Source: Brumimicrobium sp051745635 (lineage in GTDB: Bacteria > Bacteroidota > Bacteroidia > Flavobacteriales_D > Crocinitomicaceae). Taken from it: DNA of 22,930 bases. A program made the position numbers and the translations under genes. The notes under the pieces are model-generated. The model was not told the DNA's origin, searched no databases, and saw only the letters and a list, made by a program, of their open reading frames with translations. Shown here piece after piece: positions 1 through 5,849 of the stretch (positions within the stretch are counted from its first letter, which is position 1; each line of letters starts with the position of its first letter). Where the stretch lies: assembly GCA_051745635.1 (NCBI GenBank), contig JBNJEH010000052.1, positions 1 to 22,930 on the forward strand, written 5' to 3'.

Positions 1-1
1 T

Positions 2-109
2 GTTCTTAAGGATGACGGAATTATTAATCAAGAAGAGTTTGAAGCCTTAGAAAACCAAGCTGATGAATTATCTCGAATATTATATGCAATGATTAAAAAC
101 TTAAGCTAA
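2..109 (+). CDS. four-helix-bundle protein (23S rRNA intervening-sequence / bAvd-like family), 3' end only
   Basis: Only the last 35 codons are inside the window, ending at TAA 107-109. The translated tail is acidic and helical (INQEEFEALENQADELSR, then ILYAMIKNLS). It matches the usual last helix of the small four-helix-bundle family that includes proteins encoded in 23S rRNA intervening sequences and the Avd accessory proteins of diversity-generating retroelements. Most members are free-standing genes of unknown function. A structured hairpin with a T-run follows 35 bases after the stop. The start, full length and neighbours lie outside the window, so the assignment rests on the C-terminal pattern alone. 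Confidence 0.6.
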   Translation, partial: VLKDDGIINQEEFEALENQADELSRILYAMIKNLS

Positions 110-144
110 TCAGGTTCGACAATACAATCATTCCCTGTACAAAA

Positions 145-217
145 CAGAGTGAGTGTGAGAGCGAGCGGTGCACTGAGTGCCAACCGAATGTGAGCGAGGA
201 CACACACTCTGATTTTT
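145..217 (+). terminator. branched stem-loop terminator after the four-helix-bundle gene
   Basis: Outer arms 145-157 and 201-211 form 11 base pairs with a 2-base bulge (152-153). Inside, 166-173 pairs with 177-186 (CGGTGCAC against GTGC..ACCG, small bulge, TGA loop). A run of five T follows at 213-217. The position just after the stop fits intrinsic termination. The long branched loop is larger than a standard terminator needs. Confidence 0.55.
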
Positions 218-356
218 CTTCATTCTCACTCCATTATGTTTGATTTCGAAAAATTAGAAGTGTATTAAAAAAAGTCTCAATTCATTAATTTTAGGGTTAC
301 CGACCAAACATGACAAATATAAATCTTTTCTTGCTGTAATTGATCCCGTTACCTCC

Positions 357-506
357 CTACTTTTCTTTGGATTTTTTGTTGCAGTACTCTCTGGTGTCAT
401 CTTGATCTAGCTCCGTAATTCTGTTAAGTAATTCTCGTTGCTCCCTTCTACCGGACGACTCCGATCGCGTGATTGCCTCAATCCTTGTCAATAAACGATC
501 CCTCAT
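357..506 (-). CDS. doubtful small ORF, 49 aa, charged and helical
   Basis: From ATG at 504-506 to TAG at 357-359 the minus strand encodes a highly charged peptide (begins MRDRLLTRIEAITRS, later REQRELLNRITELDQ) with heptad-like leucine/isoleucine spacing, so it would form an amphipathic helix. The same frame stays open a few codons upstream with possible GTG or TTG starts. I do not recognise it, see no good ribosome site or promoter, and a frame this short can occur by chance. The non-random amino-acid pattern is the only support. It could be a remnant of an older accessory gene. Confidence 0.2.
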   Translation of the reverse strand: MRDRLLTRIEAITRSESSGRREQRELLNRITELDQDDTREYCNKKSKEK

Positions 507-612
507 TAGCACTCCAGTCAGCAAATTTTTTACATTATAATTCCGCGATATGGGTCGTCATGAACTGGGAAAATGTACAAAAACAACGAAAATGTTTTGT
601 AAATTTCGCATT

Positions 613-1206
613 TTACATCGATTTGATCTGTTCGGTTAATTCATTTAGTTCAGTTCTAAACAATTCAGCTCTGGTTTTCAAATAAACAATATATGAACCG
701 CGTAATAAAAAGTTTTGGGGAGGTTTGTTAAAAAAGGGAGTGTCTTTTTTTGTTCTTATCCGATCGTAAAAAGATTTTGAATAAGCCGTGTCATTAAATG
801 TCCACAACTGGATCTGAAAAGACGGGTAGTACAGATTATCATCCTGCGAAATTGGTTTTTTTCGTTTTAGTTTAACGAACAGTATTTCATTAAGACCAAT
901 TATAGATTCTTCTTTTGATTCCTTATTCAGCGCATTAGTTAGACGATGATCCTCGATAGAAATATTATTCAAATCGTCATCAGTTTCATTAACTATTATT
1001 TCATCTTTCAATTCTATTTTTCTTATCAGGTCATTCATAACACTATGACTACTTGAATCAGTCCAATCAATTTCGTGTGTCGGATCTTCAACGGCAACGA
1101 TGGTATCGTGATTTGTTTTTGAAAAAGTACTTTTCTTAACACTATCACTTGATTCCGAACAAGAAAACATTAAAAAAAAGAAAGGAACTATAAATATATT
1201 TTTCAT
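613..1206 (-). CDS. hypothetical lipoprotein, 197 aa
   Basis: The N-terminus is a short hydrophobic signal (MKNIFIVPFFFLMFSC) with a plausible lipobox ending at Cys16, so the product is probably a lipoprotein. The mature part is Ser/Asp/Glu-rich up to about residue 100. A more folded segment follows, with aromatic residues (FQIQLWTFNDTAYSKSFYDR) and a C-terminal helix rich in Glu and Leu. I recognise no domain. It is the last gene of the minus-strand run that starts with the RHS tip at 3259, so it may be carried with the RHS cassette, but a direct role is not shown. It is AT-rich like its neighbours. Confidence 0.6.
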   Translation of the reverse strand: MKNIFIVPFFFLMFSCSESSDSVKKSTFSKTNHDTIVAVEDPTHEIDWTDSSSHSVMNDLIRKIELKDEIIVNETDDDLNNISIEDHRLTNALNKESKEESIIGLNEILFVKLKRKKPISQDDNLYYPSFQIQLWTFNDTAYSKSFYDRIRTKKDTPFFNKPPQNFLLRGSYIVYLKTRAELFRTELNELTEQIKSM

Positions 1207-1562
1207 AATTTACTATCTATTGCACCGCTATAACCATTACTCTCACATCTCACAACAAAATCCAGTTCAACAGAATGATTGTGAATATAATGAATTTTTG
1301 AGAAATCATCGTTGGACTCCAGCGTTCCAGTGTTTGATTGTCGGCGTTGCCTGTTGCTAAAAAAACAGCTGTGATTCATTGCACGCTTTATGAATAGCGA
1401 GAGAAGCCCGTATCCAAAAAGAAATATGTTTGATGCGTCCCAGGGCTGTGTGAACGGATTGGAACGAGAGCTGGGGGTATCAATATGTTGAGAATTTTCA
1501 TTCGGTTTTTGTAAAAAACTCTGCGATGTGGCGGCGGTAGCGTAGGGACAACAACCTGTCAA
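1203..1562 (-). CDS. doubtful ORF, 119 aa, probably non-coding or a remnant
   Basis: This frame is open for 119 codons but does not look like a normal protein: it opens MTGCCPYATAATSQSF and has irregular composition (many Ser, Asn, His, Cys). Its first part overlaps repeat copy 1 (1496-1534), which is read here in a different frame from the one conserved between the two repeat copies. It overlaps the next lipoprotein start by 4 bases. I see no ribosome site. An internal hydrophobic patch (NIFLFGYGLLSLFIK) could be a short membrane segment. More likely this is intergenic or decayed sequence between RHS-cassette genes. Confidence 0.2.
   Translation of the reverse strand: MTGCCPYATAATSQSFLQKPNENSQHIDTPSSRSNPFTQPWDASNIFLFGYGLLSLFIKRAMNHSCFFSNRQRRQSNTGTLESNDDFSKIHYIHNHSVELDFVVRCESNGYSGAIDSKL
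1496..1534 (-). repeat. RHIA repeat copy 1
   Basis: A 39-base direct repeat of 1618-1656 with 35 of 39 identical positions by eye. On the minus strand the conserved frame reads LRYRRHIAEFFTKTE and then hits TGA. The similarity does not continue clearly beyond the GGCGG block on the plus strand. Confidence 0.7.
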
Positions 1563-1617
1563 ACAAACAACTGAACCAACATTTTTATTTCTTTTTGAAT
1601 ATCAGTATTTTACGAAA

Positions 1618-1656
1618 TTTCGTTCCGTTTTTCTAAAAAAATCTGCGATGTGGCGG
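1618..1656 (-). repeat. RHIA repeat copy 2
   Basis: Second copy of the 39-base repeat, 84 bases from copy 1. On the minus strand the same frame reads PRFPRHIADFFRKTERNF and runs to a TGA near 1609. A 61-codon frame (1602-1787) contains this copy but overlaps the end of the 1741-2151 gene and begins inside it, so I do not call it a gene. Confidence 0.7.
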
Positions 1657-1740
1657 GGAAATCGCGGGGGCTGTAAGTTGTTCAGCTCAAATTTTCGACA
1701 ATTACTATTGTAGAGAATGATTAGAATTTTTTGAAAGAAA

Positions 1741-2151
1741 TTATTCAATACATCCAAAAGAATCGTAATCAATATCATATAACTCAAGAATTACGGAATC
1801 CTTAGTCTGTCTATTTTTTATCACCATTAACTTAGAGCTTTGATTTTTTTTTACTGAATCTCCACTATGTATCATTGAACCTTTTTCACGAAATAATTCA
1901 CCAGATTCATATATTTTAGCTGTGAAATAAAACATTCCACCGTTGTCTAACTTTATAAAAAAACCTCTACCTTTTGGGCGTATTGAATCAATTTCATTTG
2001 AAATAGAACATTTAACTGGGTTCATGTTGTTAAGTTTTTTCCAACTTAAATTGAATTCTTTTTCAGTTTCATTATTCCAAAATAATATGAGTGAGACACC
2101 AAAGGCAAATAATATTACTTTAATAATTGTATATTTTAATTTTAAGCTCAT
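1741..2151 (-). CDS. small membrane-anchored hypothetical protein, candidate RHS immunity protein, 136 aa
   Basis: The N-terminus has a Lys-rich start and a single hydrophobic segment (about residues 8-25, IIKVILFAFGVSLILFW), so the protein is probably anchored in the inner membrane with the rest outside the cytoplasm. The remaining 110 residues are polar and probably beta-rich (RGFFIKLDNGGMFYFTAKIY, later KDSVILELYDIDYDSFG). I recognise no family. It begins 16 bases after the stop of the RHS tip on the same strand, the classic position of an immunity gene in polymorphic-toxin cassettes. The immunity role is inference from position and size. Composition is strongly AT-rich, which fits exchange with the cassette. 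Confidence 0.6.
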   Translation of the reverse strand: MSLKLKYTIIKVILFAFGVSLILFWNNETEKEFNLSWKKLNNMNPVKCSISNEIDSIRPKGRGFFIKLDNGGMFYFTAKIYESGELFREKGSMIHSGDSVKKNQSSKLMVIKNRQTKDSVILELYDIDYDSFGCIE

Positions 2152-2167
2152 CTCAGAGGTTTATTAG

Positions 2168-3259
2168 TTATGGTCCAAAATTAAGTGGCACAGTGAATGT
2201 TGACATTATAGAAGCATCATAAACAGTATTAAGACCGACATTACAATTGACGCCGATAGAGTAGCTGTGTATAGGACTACCTTGATATATAGGTGTGTAT
2301 TCATATGCTGCTTGAAAGGGGCCTAAACTACCTCCAAACTCTCGACCATGATATTTTTTTAGTCTATTAATATTATTAATATGTGTTGGTGTTACTAAAT
2401 CATTCGCGGTAATATCTTCACCGTTTGACTTGTACGAAGCCTCTAAGCTAATTCCAGCACCAGCACCAGGTTTTGATCCGCCAAACTTCTGTTTATATAA
2501 GATGTACGGTACTAAACTGAGATCATCGCCAGACGTAATCCATGTGAATTGTAACTCGGAGCTAGTTGCTACTCCCGAAGAGGCATCTCCTTCTATAGAA
2601 ATTGTAATAGCTTGAGGCATAATATTATAATCAATATCATACGTTGGCATGTGCACATCCCAAAACGACTTCTGTCGACTTTGTCGTTGTTGCTCCCATT
2701 TTCGTTGCCAGTAGTCAGCGACTAAAGTATTTTTTTCATCATACGTAAGGTCATAAAAATTATACTGCTGTCCATCTAAATTGTAACTTAAATGATAAGA
2801 AGTCTCGCCGCTCTTAGCTGTTCCGTTTGCGTTTTTCGCATCTGCAAGAATGACCACTTCATCTAAAATCTGCATATCATCACCCGTCTCCAACCAAAAG
2901 CCTTTTTCATCTCCTTCACCTCCGATCCATTCATACTTATTCCCATTTTCCGCCTCGTGCACACTACCATCTTCGGCATCTTCAGGAAGTCCGGCAGGCG
3001 GGTCACCTTCCAGCCCGAGCGGGTCAACAAAGTACACGGGATTGTTGTTAAACGCCGCATACGGCGATTGATTCGGATATTTGGCCATGAGTGGGTCGAG
3101 TGATTTCCAACGTCCCAACCTCGGATCATACTGTCTAAACTGGGTAGTATAAGAGTTTCCGTTACCGCTTACCTCATTATCGGATTCCATTCCGTTGAAT
3201 AAATGACGGTAATCACCAGTAGCAACTGACCATTCATCGATATGGCTATGACGCTTCAT
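2168..3259 (-). CDS. orphan RHS-repeat core protein with variable C-terminal domain, 363 aa
   Basis: Residues about 15-85 are the RHS repeat-associated core: FNGMESDNEVSGNGNSYTTQ, then YDPRLGRWKSLDPL, YPNQSPYAAFNNNP and YFVDPLG. This is the conserved motif at the end of RHS/YD-repeat shells. After it come an acidic linker (about 85-135), a polar helical spacer, and a Gly-rich, alternating-polarity, beta-like C-terminal domain (about 215-363). The C-terminal domain is the usual site of the toxin, but I cannot match it to a known toxin and see no nuclease motif. Full RHS proteins have thousand-residue shells and a signal peptide. This gene has neither, and TAA lies immediately before the ATG in frame, with GAGGA about 10 bases upstream. 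It is therefore a short self-standing tip or a displaced 3' end. A candidate immunity gene follows. Confidence 0.8.
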   Translation of the reverse strand: MKRHSHIDEWSVATGDYRHLFNGMESDNEVSGNGNSYTTQFRQYDPRLGRWKSLDPLMAKYPNQSPYAAFNNNPVYFVDPLGLEGDPPAGLPEDAEDGSVHEAENGNKYEWIGGEGDEKGFWLETGDDMQILDEVVILADAKNANGTAKSGETSYHLSYNLDGQQYNFYDLTYDEKNTLVADYWQRKWEQQRQSRQKSFWDVHMPTYDIDYNIMPQAITISIEGDASSGVATSSELQFTWITSGDDLSLVPYILYKQKFGGSKPGAGAGISLEASYKSNGEDITANDLVTPTHINNINRLKKYHGREFGGSLGPFQAAYEYTPIYQGSPIHSYSIGVNCNVGLNTVYDASIMSTFTVPLNFGP

Positions 3260-3302
3260 TTAAAATTGATCCTCGTGTAAATTTACAATTTTTCAAGGCA
3301 AT

Positions 3303-3332
3303 AAAAAAAGGACGCACATCGTACGTCCTTTT
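3303..3332 (-). terminator. intrinsic terminator of the OmpA/TPR lipoprotein gene
   Basis: Arms 3306-3314 (AAAAGGACG) and 3324-3332 (CGTCCTTTT) form a 9-bp stem with a 9-base loop. Read on the minus strand it is followed by a run of T (complement of A 3303-3309). It lies 28 bases after the stop of the 3360-5069 gene and separates it from the RHS cassette. Confidence 0.8.
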
Positions 3333-3359
3333 AAATCTTATCAACTGAACAGGTTCTTC

Positions 3360-5069
3360 TTACTTCACGATGGAAGAGAATGAAGCATTGTCCAGGTATT
3401 TAATGAATTCGCGATCTTTCGATGCTTTCGATTTCAACGATGCATCTTTTGCAAATGCACTCTTCAAATTGGAAACGATATCCTGAAGATTATCCTGACG
3501 TGCAGCTGTAATGGCTTTCAAGTAATAACCTTTCGCCGTTTCTGCAGCAGGCGCATCATCAATTGTCGATTTCGCCGTAGCTACATCTTCGTTGAGCACT
3601 TCAGTCAATGCTTTGTTGAATGAGGCCTCACTACCAAAGTTTGAAAGCGCATCATCATAAGCACCGTCCTGAATGTTCAGGATACCCATGTTGTAATCTA
3701 CTTCGCTTCCAGCACCGTCAGCTTCAGATAAAAGCGCTTTCGCATCATCGCGTTTTCCGTTTACTCCGGCAATCGCTGCCAGGTTGTTTTTGGAAATAGC
3801 GTTTTCTTTGATGCCGTTTGCTTTTTCAAACTTCGCTTTTGCTTCTGACAATTTGTTTTGCATGTACAATACAGCACCCGCGTTGTTCACTGGTCGGTGA
3901 TCTTCCGGGTAGAGACGTCCAGCCTCGTTGTACAAACGCAATTTTTCGTTCAAATCGTCCGTCAATGTCGCTGTAAAAAGAATTTCTTCCACAGTCAACG
4001 TATCGATGTTTGATTTTGACAAATCTTGCAACTCTTCATCAGAAAAGCCTGTCAAATCATAGTTTACAACGATTTCAGCACGACGTTGAGCGGGGAATAC
4101 ATTGTTATCCAAATAGAGGTATGTACTCAAATCGCGGATCGCTTGTTCGCGAGCAGCAGGTGATTTCTGCATTTCAAGAACTTGCATGATCGCATCTTTA
4201 TCGCCTTCATCCATATCCGCATCTTGCAATGCTCTTTTGAATCCTTTGAAGTCCTCACCTTTTGCAATCGTATTGAACGTCGCTTCTTCCTGAGCTTTTT
4301 CGTTGGCGACTTTTTCGCGCGCAGCAACTTCCATCACTGACTCTTTTGCAGTATTCGAACGATCTTGAGAAAGTGAGTTGTTTTTGTCCTCTTCCCCTTC
4401 AATCGAAGCAAATCCAGTAATTGTGATACCTGTAACTTCAACCTTTGGATTTTCCTGAGCAACTGTCAAGAAACTGTCCAGAGAAGCGATATCATCGTCG
4501 CGCATTTCAGAATAACGCACTTTAGAACGTCCTTTGAGATAGTGAATATCCGCCATTTCTTGTTCTTTTGTCACGCGCTGAAATTGATCAGAAGCGTAAA
4601 TCACGCGGAAATCTTTCTCTACCATCAATGGAGTGATCACGGTCGCATCTGCGATTTTCGTCTTATCGATCTTTCCTTTTTCTTTTCCTTTTTTATAAAT
4701 TTTTCCAGTAACGGAAAGATCAGCCACTTCCATATCAGGAGCGTAGGCAATCACGTCCTCATATACTACTTTACCTCCCGCTTTATAAGGAACCACGGTT
4801 CCATTCGCTGTTGCTTTTTCACCAACAATCGTTACGGGCTTTAATGCGTGAGTCCCCAAAGCAGGAGTAATTTCAGCATACGCCTTTTTGTGGATTCCCT
4901 TTTCCGGCAGGGTAATATCTACTTTTACCTTTACACTGTCTCCGTGCATTTCTAATGGGTCTGGTGTCACAGCATAGTCGACATCCTTAAGAAGATCACA
5001 ACTCGTAGTTAACAAACCAGCCGCAGCAATGAATGCTAAACCTTTGATACCTTTTCTTTTCATTATCAT
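3360..5069 (-). CDS. OmpA-domain lipoprotein with TPR-like repeats, 569 aa
   Basis: Signal peptide with lipobox LLTTSC, lipidated Cys24 predicted, so an outer-membrane lipoprotein. Residues about 30-150 are beta-rich. From about 175 comes an OmpA-like peptidoglycan-binding half (ITGFASIEGEEDKNNSLS, then DRSNTA, residues 217-240). An acidic helical insertion of about 80 residues follows, then the second OmpA half with the typical end (FPAQRRAEIVVNYDL, 325-339). Residues about 360-560 are TPR-like helical repeats (LYNEAGRLYPEDHRPVNNAG, ALYMQNKLSEAKAKFEKA-type). Known members of this architecture tether the outer membrane to peptidoglycan and may scaffold other envelope proteins; the partner here is unknown. 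The gene appears monocistronic: own promoter upstream at 5099-5129, own terminator at 3303-3332. The start MIMKRK has an alternative ATG two codons in. Confidence 0.85.
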   Translation of the reverse strand: MIMKRKGIKGLAFIAAAGLLTTSCDLLKDVDYAVTPDPLEMHGDSVKVKVDITLPEKGIHKKAYAEITPALGTHALKPVTIVGEKATANGTVVPYKAGGKVVYEDVIAYAPDMEVADLSVTGKIYKKGKEKGKIDKTKIADATVITPLMVEKDFRVIYASDQFQRVTKEQEMADIHYLKGRSKVRYSEMRDDDIASLDSFLTVAQENPKVEVTGITITGFASIEGEEDKNNSLSQDRSNTAKESVMEVAAREKVANEKAQEEATFNTIAKGEDFKGFKRALQDADMDEGDKDAIMQVLEMQKSPAAREQAIRDLSTYLYLDNNVFPAQRRAEIVVNYDLTGFSDEELQDLSKSNIDTLTVEEILFTATLTDDLNEKLRLYNEAGRLYPEDHRPVNNAGAVLYMQNKLSEAKAKFEKANGIKENAISKNNLAAIAGVNGKRDDAKALLSEADGAGSEVDYNMGILNIQDGAYDDALSNFGSEASFNKALTEVLNEDVATAKSTIDDAPAAETAKGYYLKAITAARQDNLQDIVSNLKSAFAKDASLKSKASKDREFIKYLDNASFSSIVK

Positions 5070-5098
5070 GTTATTAATTCTTACCTATTTAACGATTG

Positions 5099-5129
5099 CA
5101 ATAATAAACATTTTTTTTAGCACTTGAAA
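5099..5129 (-). promoter_or_regulatory. candidate Bacteroidota promoter of the OmpA/TPR gene
   Basis: On the minus strand TTTC (5126-5129), a 19-base spacer and TATTATTG (5099-5106) resemble the TTTG-N19-TAnnTTTG consensus with two mismatches. Predicted initiation near 5092 gives a leader of about 20 bases before ATG 5069. Confidence 0.4.
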
Positions 5130-5144
5130 GAACTTCACCACGAA

Positions 5145-5675
5145 TTACAAAATTGTTAATAATTTCTTCTCGAACAATAAAGTTTCTGAATCGTCGTTGA
5201 GCTCGTTTAAAAGTGTCGCTATTGTCTTATTTTTCAATGGATCCACAAAGTCCGGAGCGATGCTTTCGAGCGGTTCCAGCACGAATTTCCGTTGATTTAT
5301 ACGGGGGTGCGGCAACAATAACTCCGGTGAGTTATCAACAATTTCGTCGCCCACGTAAAGCAGATCAATATCGATACATCGCGAAGTGTACCCCGCTTTA
5401 AAAGATTCGCGCGTGCGCCCGAGTTCATCTTCGATCTGTAGTGCTCGAACTAACAACTCGTGCGGACTCCGGTCTGTTAAAATTCCCATACAGCAATTTA
5501 AAAAAGGCGTATCGCTCTCAAATCCCCACGGTGGTGTTTCAAACACGGGAGAAATAAGTGGTTTTTCGAGCGACCAATCCTGTAAAGCACGAGCAGCGCT
5601 CAGAAGAAATTCAAATCGATCTCCCCGATTACTTCCAAGACCAAAAAAAGCCCATCTTTTCGTTTTATAACTCAT
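5145..5675 (-). CDS. folK: 2-amino-4-hydroxy-6-hydroxymethyldihydropteridine pyrophosphokinase
   Basis: Cytoplasmic folate-pathway enzyme that transfers pyrophosphate from ATP to 6-hydroxymethyl-7,8-dihydropterin, giving the substrate of dihydropteroate synthase. Family hallmarks are all present: N-terminal FFGLGSNRGDR, SPVFETPPWGF, FLNCC, the ELGRTRESFKAGYTSRCIDI-D-LLY signature with the Asp pair that binds magnesium, and the LPHPRINQRKFVLEPL block. About 176 residues is normal for a single-domain HPPK. I chose ATG 5673-5675 (MSYKTK). The same frame extends three codons to a TTG at 5682-5684, which sits 13 bases after an AAAGGAGG-like sequence, so the longer start is possible. It is divergent from sppA, a pairing I recall from other flavobacteria. 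Confidence 0.95.
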   Translation of the reverse strand: MSYKTKRWAFFGLGSNRGDRFEFLLSAARALQDWSLEKPLISPVFETPPWGFESDTPFLNCCMGILTDRSPHELLVRALQIEDELGRTRESFKAGYTSRCIDIDLLYVGDEIVDNSPELLLPHPRINQRKFVLEPLESIAPDFVDPLKNKTIATLLNELNDDSETLLFEKKLLTIL

Positions 5676-5754
5676 TTCTACCAATCACGTAATTATCCCT
5701 CCTTTTGTGTTATTATCCATTCTAAAAAGCGGGAATTTTAATACTTTTACTGCA

Positions 5755-5786
5755 CAAAAATAGCAACAAAGCCAACATTAAACAAT
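5755..5786 (-). promoter_or_regulatory. candidate folK promoter
   Basis: On the minus strand ATTG (5783-5786), a 20-base spacer and TATTTTTG (5755-5762) match the Bacteroidota TTG / TAnnTTTG pattern exactly in the -7 box. Initiation near 5748 would give a leader of about 70 bases to the ATG, containing an AAAGGAGG-type element near 5697-5704. Confidence 0.5.
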
Positions 5787-5849
5787 TTCCTTTACAGCGC
5801 AACGTAAAAAAATGGATGCGCGCAACGTGAAGATGATGAACGACGATTT

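Larger units (their letters stand above)
110..612. other. gene-poor stretch between the four-helix-bundle gene and the 613-1206 lipoprotein gene
   Basis: Apart from the hairpin at 145-217 and a doubtful 49-codon minus-strand frame at 357-506, I see no gene, RNA, repeat or clear promoter here. The sequence is AT-rich. It separates the convergent ends of the four-helix-bundle gene (+) and the lipoprotein gene (-). Confidence 0.5.

Noticed and set aside
2..217. Diversity-generating retroelement suggested by the Avd-like helix bundle
   Set aside because: No reverse transcriptase, template or variable repeat is in the window; most family members are free-standing.
473..685. 70-codon plus-strand frame
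   Set aside because: Overlaps the 3' end of the lipoprotein gene on the other strand, and its composition is not protein-like.
1602..1787. 61-codon minus-strand frame containing repeat copy 2
   Set aside because: Starts inside the 1741-2151 gene in another frame and has no ribosome site; better described as a repeat than a gene.
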